A DNA stretch of 64,000 nt, taken from assembly GCF_000621505.1 (NCBI RefSeq), contig NZ_KK211294.1, positions 76,804 to 140,803 of the forward strand, in the 5' to 3' direction. Numbering within the stretch: the first letter of the stretch is position 1; each line of letters opens with the position of its first letter. Below the pieces are notes generated by a model, which did not search any database, was not told the origin of the DNA, and was given only the letters and a program-made list of their open reading frames with translations. The DNA comes from Ruminiclostridium cellobioparum DSM 1351 = ATCC 15832. GTDB taxonomy: Bacteria; Bacillota; Clostridia; Acetivibrionales; DSM-1351. The position numbers were made by a program, and so were the translations under genes. This document shows positions 44,233 to 53,076 of this stretch, piece by piece.

Positions 44233-45834
44233 GTGACAGGTTTAAAAAGAAAAACAGGTACCGTAGCGGCTCTTTTACTTGCAGGAGCTGTGACGCTTGC
44301 GGGTTGCGGAAGTGCGGCAACCTCCGAAGCTTCAAATCAGTCTTCGTCACCGTCCACAGCTCAGACATCCGGGGATGCAGCTGCAAATGATCCGGTCAAG
44401 GCTGAAATCGCAAAAGGTCCGGTAAAACTGGTAGGTTATCAGTTCGGGGATAACACCGTTGACCACGACCTGGTATTGGCCGAGGTCAACAAGAGGCTGG
44501 AACAGGACATAAATACAACACTGGATTTAAGAGGTATTCCATGGACCGATGCTGAAAAGAAGTACAAGCTTTTATTTGCATCAGGGGAAGATTTCGACTT
44601 CTGTTATTCAGGGGCCTGGATAGGCTTCAACCAGGTGGCCACAACAAACGGCTATATGCCTATTGATCTGGAGATGGTCAAAAAATATGCTCCCGATACA
44701 TTTGCAGCTACTTCTGAGGACCGCTGGAAACAGGTAACCATAAAAGGCAAGATATATGGGCTGCCCAATATAAATGCAAAGGTTAAAAACGTATTAACCG
44801 TATTCAGAGGAGATATTGTAAAAAAATACAATATAACAATTGCCAACAAGTCCGACTTTGTAAATTCTTTGTTTACCATAGCAAAAGGAGAAAAGGATCT
44901 ACTGGCATGGAATGTTGGAAATACCGAGCAAAACGGCAGAATGAGAGGTATTTTATACGGACAGTCCAAGAATCTGAGAGATGTCATACAGGGTATTCCA
45001 GTTCTCTGTGTAAGCCTTGACGATCCGGAGCTGAAAGTTTTCAAGACATATGAAGATCCTGATTACCTGGAATATCTCAAAACCACAAAGCAGCTGGCCG
45101 ATGCCGGCGTATGGTCAAAGAGTGCACTTTCCAGCAAAGATTCGGATGAAGCTAATTTTAATGCAGAGAAATCCGCTGTTTATATTGCTGACGCATTTGA
45201 AACTTTTAATAACAATGATGCCAAGACAAAGGCCATCAACCCTGCATATGAAAATAAATACTTCGACGTAAACAAAGGTTACAAGAAGATTCCTGAAGGC
45301 GGCAATATGTCAATGATATCCATTCATGCCACTTCAAAGCACCCTGAAAGAGTTATGATGATGTTTAACCTGTTTGAAACAAATAAGCAGTACTTTGACC
45401 TGGTAACTTACGGTATTGAGGGTGTTCACTACAAAGCCGAAGGAGAAAAGAAATTTACTGCAATACAACCCAAGTTTAATGATTTCAACGGCTTTACAAT
45501 GGCATGGGGAACTAATAATTCAGAACTGATACGTCAGAATTCCATAGTGCCGCAGGAGCAAATAGACGAATATAACAGATCACTGTCTGAAGACTCCGTT
45601 GTGACTCCTTTAGCCACATTTACTTTTGATGACAGCAAGTTTAAAAATGAGGAAGCAGCTATCACCAATATAATTGAGACTTATATGATACCTATAGAAA
45701 TGGGCCTTACCGATCAGCAAAAAGGCTTGGATATGATGAAACAGAAGCTCACGGCCGCAGGTATTGACAAGCTGCAGGCTGAAGTCCAGGCTCAGATCGA
45801 TGCTTATGTGAAAGAATACAACGGTACTAAGTAA
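44233..45834 (+). CDS. LplA-type substrate-binding lipoprotein (DUF3502)
   Basis: The 533-residue protein begins with a lipoprotein signal peptide ending in the lipobox LAGC (Cys about residue 25). The body is a large extracellular binding protein, and the last 140 residues (NGFTMAWGTNN, VTPLATFTFD, NIIETYMIPIEMGL) match DUF3502. Such proteins bind complex oligosaccharides for LplB/YtcP permeases. The GTG at 44233 is preferred because of GGGGGAA upstream. A strong terminator follows 86 bases after the stop. No ATPase gene is in the operon. Confidence 0.92.
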   Translation: MTGLKRKTGTVAALLLAGAVTLAGCGSAATSEASNQSSSPSTAQTSGDAAANDPVKAEIAKGPVKLVGYQFGDNTVDHDLVLAEVNKRLEQDINTTLDLRGIPWTDAEKKYKLLFASGEDFDFCYSGAWIGFNQVATTNGYMPIDLEMVKKYAPDTFAATSEDRWKQVTIKGKIYGLPNINAKVKNVLTVFRGDIVKKYNITIANKSDFVNSLFTIAKGEKDLLAWNVGNTEQNGRMRGILYGQSKNLRDVIQGIPVLCVSLDDPELKVFKTYEDPDYLEYLKTTKQLADAGVWSKSALSSKDSDEANFNAEKSAVYIADAFETFNNNDAKTKAINPAYENKYFDVNKGYKKIPEGGNMSMISIHATSKHPERVMMMFNLFETNKQYFDLVTYGIEGVHYKAEGEKKFTAIQPKFNDFNGFTMAWGTNNSELIRQNSIVPQEQIDEYNRSLSEDSVVTPLATFTFDDSKFKNEEAAITNIIETYMIPIEMGLTDQQKGLDMMKQKLTAAGIDKLQAEVQAQIDAYVKEYNGTK

Positions 45835-45878
45835 ATTACAAATCTCAATTGAATATTGCAGATATTGACTACAGGTTA

Positions 45879-45920
45879 CAGTTTGTAGTTTGTAGTTTGC
45901 AAATTACAGTTTACAGTTTG
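45879..45920. repeat. Short degenerate direct repeats
   Basis: The stretch consists of about five copies of the unit (A)CAGTTT or TAGTTTG in tandem, e.g. GTAGTTTGTAGTTTGC then ACAGTTTACAGTTTG. It precedes the terminator after the binding-protein gene; no function is evident. Confidence 0.4.
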
Positions 45921-45957
45921 CGGATGAGAGGGCAGTTAACTCTCATCCGTTTTTTTT
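45921..45957 (+). terminator. Rho-independent terminator of the LplA-type operon
   Basis: CGGATGAGAG and CTCTCATCCG form a perfect 10-bp stem with the loop GGCAGTTAA, followed by eight T. Confidence 0.93.
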
Positions 45958-46002
45958 ACCCGGTTTTACAGTAGATTTGCGTTGGGAATAAGGTAAAAAC
46001 AA

Positions 46003-46039
46003 TAAAAAAAGAAAAGGCACTATCAGATCAAGCCTTTTC
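46003..46039 (-). terminator. Minus-strand terminator without an obvious gene
   Basis: On the minus strand GAAAAGGC (8 bp) pairs with GCCTTTTC across a 13-base loop and is followed by a run of seven T. No minus-strand coding region leads into it; 46040-46380 is AT-rich with no supported gene. It could end a short untranslated transcript. Confidence 0.55.
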
Positions 46040-46380
46040 CGGATGGGTATACTTTGAGCAGCTTTAGCATTTGTAGAAGTTCGTCAATAAATACAAAGTA
46101 TCAGTGAAGGGGTTGAAAAAATTATTAATTTATGATCAAAGTATAACCTTAATCTGATTTTACATCTTTAGTATTAAAAACATATTTGAATTATGTTAAA
46201 TAAAAATTATTATATCGGCTTGATATCAATTGATTTAAAAATTTGCCGAATGAAGGCAGAAAATTGCTAAGCTGAATTTGATAGTTGACTATGTAATATT
46301 CCAGATATAGTATTATTTGTATTGAGGTTAAATAACGTAATTGCAATTCAAGGTAATTGAACAGTAAAACTGGAGGTTTT
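46040..46380. other. AT-rich intergenic stretch without a supported gene
   Basis: Nothing coding is supported. A minus-strand TATAAT (46209-46214) is the only promoter-like element noted, with a weak -35. The last 30 bases contain the GGAGGT site of the next gene. Confidence 0.5.
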
Positions 46381-46902
46381 ATGGGATTGAAAATTTCTTT
46401 TGAAGTACAAAACTTTAAAGCAGTGAGATTTATCGGTAAAGAGGTTATTGTTGGCAGGAAAAATCCTGTTCCGGAACTATGGAAAAAGATATTAAATGAT
46501 GGTACTAATGAGTTTCTTCAAAGTATGCCTGAGCGAGTATCTCCCATAGGGGACACAATCGGATGGATGGGTGAGTACAATCCACAGTCCAAAGAGTTTA
46601 CTTACATAGCAGGGATATTTACAAAGCCGGATACTATTGTACCCGATGGGTTTTCTTATCGTGATATTCCAGATTGCCTAATGGGTATTGGCTGGATACA
46701 GGGAAACACTTCTCATTTGGAAAAAGGGGCACATGCCAAAACAGAGAAAATAATGAGAGAAAACGGGTATGAGCCTGATTATTCAATCGTTGGGATTTCA
46801 TTGGAATATTATTCATTCGATAAATATGCAAATATAAAAGAAGATGGCAATAATACCTTTACTTTTGGGTATTTTTTACCATGCAGAAAAAATGTGGACT
46901 AA
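46381..46902 (+). CDS. GyrI-like effector-binding domain protein
   Basis: The 173-residue stand-alone protein resembles the AraC-type effector-binding/GyrI-like fold: an opening VQNFKAVRFIGKEV strand, a GDTIGWMGEYN core with YIAGIF, and the closing DYSIVGISLEYYSFD strand. Such proteins bind small hydrophobic or cationic compounds and lack a DNA-binding part. The ATG at 46381 follows GGAGGT. Composition is more AT-rich than the flanking genes and it is flanked by AT-rich DNA, which may indicate recent acquisition. Confidence 0.78.
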   Translation: MGLKISFEVQNFKAVRFIGKEVIVGRKNPVPELWKKILNDGTNEFLQSMPERVSPIGDTIGWMGEYNPQSKEFTYIAGIFTKPDTIVPDGFSYRDIPDCLMGIGWIQGNTSHLEKGAHAKTEKIMRENGYEPDYSIVGISLEYYSFDKYANIKEDGNNTFTFGYFLPCRKNVD

Positions 46903-46908
46903 AGTTCC

Positions 46909-47103
46909 TTGTTTTATACTGATAAAATGACTATTGTTATTCGTGTTTTTGGTGACCATATAAATTTTATTAATGATAAAGTGATTCACTGCAAAGATGA
47001 ATTATTGGAATACAAATTAACACCAAAAGGAATGTTTCAGATATTTGATAATCAACAATTACCGTTAGACACTATTAAGAAAATAATTTATGATTGCAGA
47101 TGA
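46909..47103 (+). CDS. Possible small protein of unknown function
   Basis: A 64-codon frame from a TTG at 46909 follows six bases after the previous stop. The sequence is hydrophilic with a C-terminal LDTIKKIIYDCR helix. There is no good ribosome binding site, though an internal ATG at 46927 exists. It may be a translated small gene, a decayed remnant, or chance. I do not recognise a family. Confidence 0.3.
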   Translation: MFYTDKMTIVIRVFGDHINFINDKVIHCKDELLEYKLTPKGMFQIFDNQQLPLDTIKKIIYDCR

Positions 47104-47196
47104 TAAGCATTATTAGACTTGAGTTTTAAATAAGAACCAAAAAGTATTCCAATAGAAGTAAATATTAAATATAAGTTTTCACAGGAGATCATTTAT

Positions 47197-48237
47197 ATGT
47201 ATGATGTAATCATCATCGGTGCAGGCCCGTCAGGTTGTACTGCTGCCCGGGAATTGGCCTGCAGCGGTCATAAGGTATTGCTGATCGAAAAGTTCAGGCT
47301 GCCAAGAAACAAATCCTGTTCAGGTATTCTTATCAGGAAATCCATGGATCTGATCCGGCAATACTTTGGGGAGGATGTGCCGGAGTCAGTCATGTGCAAG
47401 CCCTTTGACAACCGGGGTATGATTCTTACAAATGACAGGGGTCAGGAGTACCGTTTTGAACAGGAAGGATTAAATATATGGCGAAATTCCTTTGATTATT
47501 GGCTTGCAGCAAAGGCTGCCCGGGCCGGCGCAGAGATACGTGACGAAACTGCCGCCATATCCTGTGAGGAACAGGAAAAGTATGTACTTGTGAATCTCAG
47601 AGGTACTTCTACATATTCCGAAAAAGCAAAAGCAGTCATTGTATGTGACGGGGTGGTGGGCTCTGTTAAGCGGAAACTGCTTCCGGCACGCCCAAACTAT
47701 GTAACCACTTACCAGACCTTTAACAAAGGCCGTATAGATTTGGACCGGCACTATTTTTATGCCTGTCTGCAGCCCTGGCTTTCAGAATACGATGCATGGT
47801 TCAACGTAAAAGATGATTATTTGATTTTCGGTGTGGCGGTTAAGGATATATGCAAGCTTGAACATTATTATTCAGAATTTATTTCCCACATGAAAAAACA
47901 TCATAACGCAATAATTGAAAAGCAGGAAAAAGCAGAAAAATGGCTAATGCCCCACATTATGCCAAAATGTCCCATTGATTACGGAAAAGGGAGAGTGCTG
48001 TTTGCAGGTGAAACGGCAGGATTCCTGAATCCGATGGGTGAGGGTATTTCTGCCGGAATGGAAAGCGGGCATGCTGCCGCAAAGGCCATAGAACAAGCCG
48101 GTTTAGACAGTGTTCCGGATCTGAAGGCATTATACCAGGCATATATAAGCAGCACTGCTGTACTTAGAAATTATATGGAAAGACAATGGAATTTTGTTGC
48201 AAATATATCGGATACTTTCGGTTACATGAAATTGTGA
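47197..48237 (+). CDS. FAD-dependent oxidoreductase, geranylgeranyl-reductase-like
   Basis: The 346-residue flavoprotein starts with the dinucleotide-binding motif IIGAGPSGCTAARELA. It has a Glu at the end of the second strand (LLIEKF), SCSGILIRKS near residue 46, and a C-terminal FAD motif GRVLFAGETAGFLNPMGEGIS. This is the geranylgeranyl reductase/halogenase-like subgroup (UbiH/TetX superfamily). Substrates of soluble clostridial members are unknown. It is a single-gene unit ended by a terminator hairpin shared with the minus-strand gene beyond. Confidence 0.85.
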   Translation: MYDVIIIGAGPSGCTAARELACSGHKVLLIEKFRLPRNKSCSGILIRKSMDLIRQYFGEDVPESVMCKPFDNRGMILTNDRGQEYRFEQEGLNIWRNSFDYWLAAKAARAGAEIRDETAAISCEEQEKYVLVNLRGTSTYSEKAKAVIVCDGVVGSVKRKLLPARPNYVTTYQTFNKGRIDLDRHYFYACLQPWLSEYDAWFNVKDDYLIFGVAVKDICKLEHYYSEFISHMKKHHNAIIEKQEKAEKWLMPHIMPKCPIDYGKGRVLFAGETAGFLNPMGEGISAGMESGHAAAKAIEQAGLDSVPDLKALYQAYISSTAVLRNYMERQWNFVANISDTFGYMKL

Positions 48238-48272
48238 GGAATTAAATGTATTTATAAAATAAAAGCTTTAAA

Positions 48273-48329
48273 ATAAAACTCCTTCCTGATATTCAGAGTG
48301 CAGTTCACTTTACCAGAAAGGAGTTTTAT
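48273..48329. terminator. Bidirectional terminator between convergent genes
   Basis: ATAAAACTCCTT (48273-48284) and AAGGAGTTTTAT (48318-48329) form a perfect 12-bp stem, extended inside by CCTG/CAGA-like pairs. T-rich flanks on both sides suit both strands. Confidence 0.75.
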
Positions 48330-48375
48330 AATTATTTATACCACAGGTTTTATTTAATTTTATATTTTAAAGCTT

Positions 48376-51300
48376 TTAAACGCATAGTTTATTATGAAGT
48401 ATTACTCCCATGTGGTTCAAATCCAATTCCAGAGCTTTATGGAATTGTTCCCGGGCATTATGGGCAGCTTCCAGTCCCAGACAGCTAAGGCCCAGCTTTC
48501 CCAAACCCATGAGATATCTGCAGTGTATAACGTTCCTTTTGTCCAGGTCTTCGTCAAATATGAGAAAATCGGGAAGTGATACTGCAAAGTAATCTATGGT
48601 AACATGATCATTTATATGGGTTTCACCATAATTTATCAATTTATCAAAAATTGCTTTTGCCTTGTCGACATTGCCCAGCTTGATATGAGCCAAACCTTGA
48701 TAAAAAATCATTTCGGGGGGCTGATCGTTGTAGTACATTGCACTTGTTGGCTCATCAAGTCCGACCGATGCTTTAAGAAAGTATTCTTTTGCTTTGTCGG
48801 CATCCTTCAGGCCTTCATATGCACAACCCAGATAATAATTCAGATTGTTTTCCTGTGTACCGAACAGCTTACCTTCTCCTAAATTGTGAGGATAAGTCAG
48901 GGCTTCGCTTAATACGGATATGGCGGCTTCATACTTATTCCCGGATATGAGTTCTTTTCCAAGCTCTATATTGCAGTTGACATACTGCTTTGTAATTTTT
49001 CCTTCTCCGCCCTCCCATGGATGGAATTTTCTCTTTGAAATCAACTCTTTGGCTTTCCGGAAATCACCGCTGATATTGATTAATGTAATATATTCAACAT
49101 ACAGGTCATCCCGGATTTCAACCAGATCAATGTACTTTTCAAAGTTCCTGAGCCGTTCCTCAGGTGCGACACCGAGTTTTTTATACAGCTGATCCAATTC
49201 AAGGAAAACTCTTGAATCCTCCTGATTAAGACGGAAGGCTTTCTCAAGGGACTCCCTGGCCCTGACCTCATCGTGGAGCTTGTTATAGTAGGCCAAAGAC
49301 AGATTTCTGTGAACCGTAGGATAGGTATCGTCCAGCTCTCTTGATTTTTCCCAGCAGGCCACAGCTTCCTCATACTGTTTCTTGTCATACCACAGGTTGC
49401 CCAAATAGTAAAACGCTTTGGAATCGCCGGGGTTGACCCTTTGAACCGTTTGCAGGAGAAGTATGTCTTCGAGGCGGTTGGGGAAGCAGTAATCCGGGTT
49501 TGCTGACGCACCCTTGGTGAAGTAATCCCTTGCGGCTTCATCCTGTCCCAGGGACAAAAGATTCCAGCCTGTATAGTAATAGAGCATTGGGCTGACATCC
49601 CCGGCCGCACTGTTGGAAATAAGTCTCTCAAGTATTTCGGCAGCTTCCTTGTACATACCGCAGTCGGAATAATCCAGGGACAATTCTATATAGTTTTTCA
49701 GGTCATTTCTCATGAGAGTAACAAGTTCCTCGAGAAGACGACCGGCTGACTCAAGATTTCCGGCCTCCCTGGCTATAAGGTATAACTCGTTTCTGGCGCC
49801 GAAATCCATAATATCTATTTCAATTGTTTCTTTTGCAAAGCTTTCGGCTTTATTAAAGTTTCCGGATTTGCGCAGCAAAGCTGTTTTCAGGTTTCTGGCC
49901 TTGAAGTTGTGATAATTCCTGACTATCGATTTTTCTACATGCATAAGTGCCAGGTCAAACTCCTGCCGCATGCAGTTTATTTTGGAAAGCGAGAAGTAAC
50001 CGCAGTCCTGCATTGCCACATTCCAGCATGCCTTATAAAAAGCATCATAGGCCTCATCCAGCTTACCCTGCATTTTCAGGGAGAGCCCAAGATTGTAGTA
50101 AGGTTCGCCATCGTAGGGATTGGGGTTGTGGCGGGTTGAGGTCTTAACAGCGGTTCTGAAATATTGTTCGCTCTTAGCAAACAGGCCTCTTCTGAACAAC
50201 AAGGTTCCGTAGGCGTTATTTATGCGGATATCTTCAGGGTCCCTGCGCAAACCTTCCTCATAATAATTCTCCGGTTCATAGGTGGCATGCCTGTATTGCT
50301 CCAGGTGGATACCCGCAAGATACAGGGCCTCGGTATTGGTCAGCTCCGAAGGCTGGGAAATAGCCTTTGCGGCATTTGGGACCAAATCCTGTTCAACAAT
50401 TTTAGGAGTATATGACACAAGCACTCTGCCATCCTTAGCAGTCACCGTAAGTGTCAGGTCGGTTTCAATATCACCCTGTACAAGTCCGCATTCAAAACTG
50501 CAGGTACTTACAGGTGATATTTCAGTTGTGATTTTGTGATAAACCGAATTTTTACCTTTCAACTCAACTGTTGCATCTTTAAACACAGAAGTGGCGTATA
50601 CCGATACCTTAATGATCCCTTTTTCTACTTCCAGGTTCACCGCTGCATCAGTCGATGCGTTTTTTACCATACCTATGTTTTTATAGGGCATGAAGTATTG
50701 TGTGAAGGTCTTTTCCTCGTATGGGTTGAGCCAGGTAAAGTCAGGCTGGTTATCGGTATAAACTCCGGTCATAAGCTCAATATAAGGTCCGTCTTCATCG
50801 GTAAGATTTCTGTCCCATGCCTTGCCAAAATCACCATTGCCCCAGGTCCACTGTTTCTTGCCGGGAGAGATGTGATGGTCTGCAACATGCAGCAGGCCAG
50901 CTTCTTTTTGATGATCGTAGCCCCCGACAAAATTGTAGTCGGATTTGTAAGCCATATAGGAGGTTGGAACAGGGATGTTTTTATATTTTGATATATCCAC
51001 TCCCGCCGAATAGTCTACTTTATAGTAGGTACCTGTTGCTATGGGGAAGGAGGAAACATCTCTCTTGCCATGGTCAAATACTGCCGTGACATCAGGCGGG
51101 AAAACCGACTGAGTATGATCGTTTACTGCAACGGCAGGGTTTGCCCACCACAGGAAAGTCTGCGGTTCGCAGGTCCTGTTGTACAGCTGTGCCTTTATTT
51201 CCAGGTAAGCTTTATCAGGATATATGGTAAAACCTGCGGTTACCTTTGTTCCGCACATCTGATCAATTTCGCCCACCCAGCAGGTTTTACTGCCGTCTTC

Positions 51301-51723
51301 ATTCTCCTTTAGGGTATACTCAACCGGAGAGTAGGTGCTTGGTCTGTGGTGCTGCGGCCAGTTGAATTCGATGCCGCCGGATATCCAGGGACCGGCAAGT
51401 CCTACCAGGGCAGGTTTTATAACCTGATTGTAATAAACAAAATCGTAGTTGTTTGTTTTGTCAAGTGCTCTCTGGATCCTGCCTCCCAATTCGGGTATTA
51501 TCCATATCTGGATATAGTCGTTTTCCAAAAATACCACACGGTATTTCTGGGTTACTTTACTGTCATATATTTTGTCGATTACAGGCAGGGGATAAACTTT
51601 TCCGGAGCTGCCCTGGTAGACCCTTTTCTCCAAAAACATGGGGTTTTTATCGGGTTTTCCTGCGGGATAGGTCGGGAGCTCGATGTCTTCTTCCCATATT
51701 AATGCTTTTCCTTTTGAATCTGC
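48376..51723 (-). CDS. Large DUF5107 and TPR-repeat protein
   Basis: The 1115-residue protein starts with a DUF5107/galactose-mutarotase-like beta-sandwich (about 1-370; ELGGRIQRALDKTNNYDFVYYN, GGIEFNWPQHH, FLWWANPAVAVNDHTQ), then a short beta domain and a long alpha-helical array of tetratricopeptide repeats from about 450 to 1080 (for example YYNLGLSLKMQGKLDEAYDAFYKAC, of which the first 18 residues define one repeat). Such proteins often accompany carbohydrate-utilisation genes; the sugar-binding domain and TPR scaffold suggest a sensor or carbohydrate-active protein. It lacks a signal peptide. The ATG at 51723 has AAGGAGG nine bases upstream. It is divergent from an AraC regulator. Confidence 0.82.
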   Translation of the reverse strand, partial: ADSKGKALIWEEDIELPTYPAGKPDKNPMFLEKRVYQGSSGKVYPLPVIDKIYDSKVTQKYRVVFLENDYIQIWIIPELGGRIQRALDKTNNYDFVYYNQVIKPALVGLAGPWISGGIEFNWPQHHRPSTYSPVEYTLKENEDGSKTCWVGEIDQMCGTKVTAGFTIYPDKAYLEIKAQLYNRTCEPQTFLWWANPAVAVNDHTQSVFPPDVTAVFDHGKRDVSSFPIATGTYYKVDYSAGVDISKYKNIPVPTSYMAYKSDYNFVGGYDHQKEAGLLHVADHHISPGKKQWTWGNGDFGKAWDRNLTDEDGPYIELMTGVYTDNQPDFTWLNPYEEKTFTQYFMPYKNIGMVKNASTDAAVNLEVEKGIIKVSVYATSVFKDATVELKGKNSVYHKITTEISPVSTCSFECGLVQGDIETDLTLTVTAKDGRVLVSYTPKIVEQDLVPNAAKAISQPSELTNTEALYLAGIHLEQYRHATYEPENYYEEGLRRDPEDIRINNAYGTLLFRRGLFAKSEQYFRTAVKTSTRHNPNPYDGEPYYNLGLSLKMQGKLDEAYDAFYKACWNVAMQDCGYFSLSKINCMRQEFDLALMHVEKSIVRNYHNFKARNLKTALLRKSGNFNKAESFAKETIEIDIMDFGARNELYLIAREAGNLESAGRLLEELVTLMRNDLKNYIELSLDYSDCGMYKEAAEILERLISNSAAGDVSPMLYYYTGWNLLSLGQDEAARDYFTKGASANPDYCFPNRLEDILLLQTVQRVNPGDSKAFYYLGNLWYDKKQYEEAVACWEKSRELDDTYPTVHRNLSLAYYNKLHDEVRARESLEKAFRLNQEDSRVFLELDQLYKKLGVAPEERLRNFEKYIDLVEIRDDLYVEYITLINISGDFRKAKELISKRKFHPWEGGEGKITKQYVNCNIELGKELISGNKYEAAISVLSEALTYPHNLGEGKLFGTQENNLNYYLGCAYEGLKDADKAKEYFLKASVGLDEPTSAMYYNDQPPEMIFYQGLAHIKLGNVDKAKAIFDKLINYGETHINDHVTIDYFAVSLPDFLIFDEDLDKRNVIHCRYLMGLGKLGLSCLGLEAAHNAREQFHKALELDLNHMGVILHNKLCV

Positions 51724-51888
51724 CATTAATAATACCTCCTTATTCATAAAAACTGATTCTTTCATAGTTGGTATGAAGCCGAATCAAATTATATTTCTAT
51801 ATTAACATCATAATATACCTGATAGAATGGAATAAAAAACGAAAGAGATGGACTATATTACTATAAGAATTTGATTTTTCAAACATGG

Positions 51889-51894
51889 TATAAT
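51889..51894 (+). promoter_or_regulatory. Extended -10 promoter element of the AraC gene
   Basis: TGGTATAAT contains the TATAAT box plus the TG extension one base upstream, typical of extended -10 promoters. No matching -35 is seen at 17 bases. It lies 66 bases before the AraC start. Confidence 0.5.
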
Positions 51895-51959
51895 AAAATA
51901 AAGCATATTGGAAACTTTTTTAAACACAATAACTGTTATTGCAGGAGAGTGGGGCGGAA

Positions 51960-52847
51960 ATGGGGCAAATAAGAAAAATTCAGGGCTTTAAAGATGAAAA
52001 GGCAATTGTGTTTCCAAGGCTCTTTCTTGAGTCGGCCAAAAGTGATCCGCTGGTGGCTAATATATATCCAACCGATATTGGATTTTATCCACATGCACAA
52101 TTTCACTATAGGGAGCGTTTGCGGGGCTGCGAGCAGAACATACTGATTTATTGTACGGGCGGAGAAGGTTTTATATTGCTGGACGGCATAAGGCACAGCA
52201 TTGAAAAAGACACTCTTTTGATAATACCTCAGGGAATACCGCATACTTATGGTGCCGGTAAATCAGATCCCTGGAGCATATATTGGCTCCATTTCCTTGG
52301 GAGCAACGCACAAAATTTTCTTAGAAATTTAGACATTGAAAACCCGGCACTTCATTATTCGGCGGATAAATCCTCAAAGGTCAGACTTTTGTTTGAGGAT
52401 ATTTTCAGGGTTCTGGAAAAAGGGTTTACCCAGGAGGCAATGATCTATTCGGCACAGGTGGTTGCTAATATTCTTGGAGCCCTGTTATTCCAGACTCCCA
52501 ATCTGGTCAGTGTTCCTAAAGAAACGGCACTCCAGGTGGAGGAGTCCATTCTTTTTATGACCATGAATTTGAAGAGGAATCTTACTCTCAGGGAATTATC
52601 CGACCAGGCAAATCTATCGCCCACCCATTACAGTTTTTTGTTTAAGAAGAGGACAGGGTATTCTCCCATAGATTATTTTTTAAGATTGAAAATAAAAAGC
52701 GCATGCCAATACCTGGATACCACGCAATTAAGAGTTAATGAGATTTGCCAGCTGCTGGGCTTTAACGACCCGTATTACTTCTCACGCGCATTTTACAAGA
52801 TAATGCAGGTGTCTCCCACTGCATACAGGGCTGTAATGAAAGGGTAA
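51960..52847 (+). CDS. AraC-family transcriptional regulator
   Basis: The 295-residue regulator has an N-terminal AraC ligand-binding (cupin) domain (about 20-150; LLIIPQGIPHTYG, SIYWLHFLG) and a C-terminal double helix-turn-helix (about 190-293) with LRELSDQANLSPTHYSFLFKKRTGYSP and LLGFNDPYYFSRAFYKIMQVSP (each cited by its first 18 residues). Such regulators usually activate glycoside-use genes. It is divergent from the DUF5107/TPR gene (starts 237 bases apart) and upstream of a mutarotase-like gene, so both are probable targets. Confidence 0.9.
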   Translation: MGQIRKIQGFKDEKAIVFPRLFLESAKSDPLVANIYPTDIGFYPHAQFHYRERLRGCEQNILIYCTGGEGFILLDGIRHSIEKDTLLIIPQGIPHTYGAGKSDPWSIYWLHFLGSNAQNFLRNLDIENPALHYSADKSSKVRLLFEDIFRVLEKGFTQEAMIYSAQVVANILGALLFQTPNLVSVPKETALQVEESILFMTMNLKRNLTLRELSDQANLSPTHYSFLFKKRTGYSPIDYFLRLKIKSACQYLDTTQLRVNEICQLLGFNDPYYFSRAFYKIMQVSPTAYRAVMKG

Positions 52848-52861
52848 ATGCTATTGGACAT

Positions 52862-52983
52862 GGAGGTTAGCTTGAAAGACTTCACTTGCGTTCGTATTCC
52901 AAGCAAACCTGTGAATTTATGGCCGTGCGAAATATTCAAAGTATTTGCAATACTTTGAAAGCGCACATGGCCGATTAACCTCC
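52862..52983. other. Structured intergenic element (three-stem fold)
   Basis: GGAGGTTA (52862-52869) closes on TAACCTCC (52976-52983). Inside are two hairpins: TTCAC-TTGC...GCAA...GTGAA (about 52881-52915) and the long GGCCGTGCG...CAAAGTATT-TGC-AATACTTTG...CGCACATGGCC (52921-52972). A further hairpin CTTTATTCG...CGATAAAG follows to about 53008. It may be a MITE-like element or a structured RNA leader for the mutarotase-like gene. Confidence 0.5.
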
Positions 52984-53026
52984 TTTATTCGCCACATTGC
53001 GATAAAGGATATAGGTTTTCATTACA

Positions 53027-53071
53027 TTTTGTGGCCGCAATGCGGCTCAAAGCCATAAATGGCTTAGGAGG
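53027..53071 (+). promoter_or_regulatory. Double-hairpin leader with embedded ribosome binding site, copy 2
   Basis: TTTTGTGGCCGC-AA-TGCGGC forms hairpin one, and AAGCC-ATAAAT-GGCTT hairpin two, immediately followed by AGGAGG and the ATG at 53077. It agrees with the copy at 33951-33996 at nearly every position except the loops. Confidence 0.6.
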
Positions 53072-53076
53072 CTAAT

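Noticed and set aside
45879-45920. CRISPR-like repeats
   Set aside because: Units are only 6-9 bases, contiguous without spacers, and no cas genes are in the window.
49080-49631. Long frame on the same strand but in another frame inside the TPR gene
   Set aside because: It is a shadow of the repeat-rich coding sequence; no start site and no domain.
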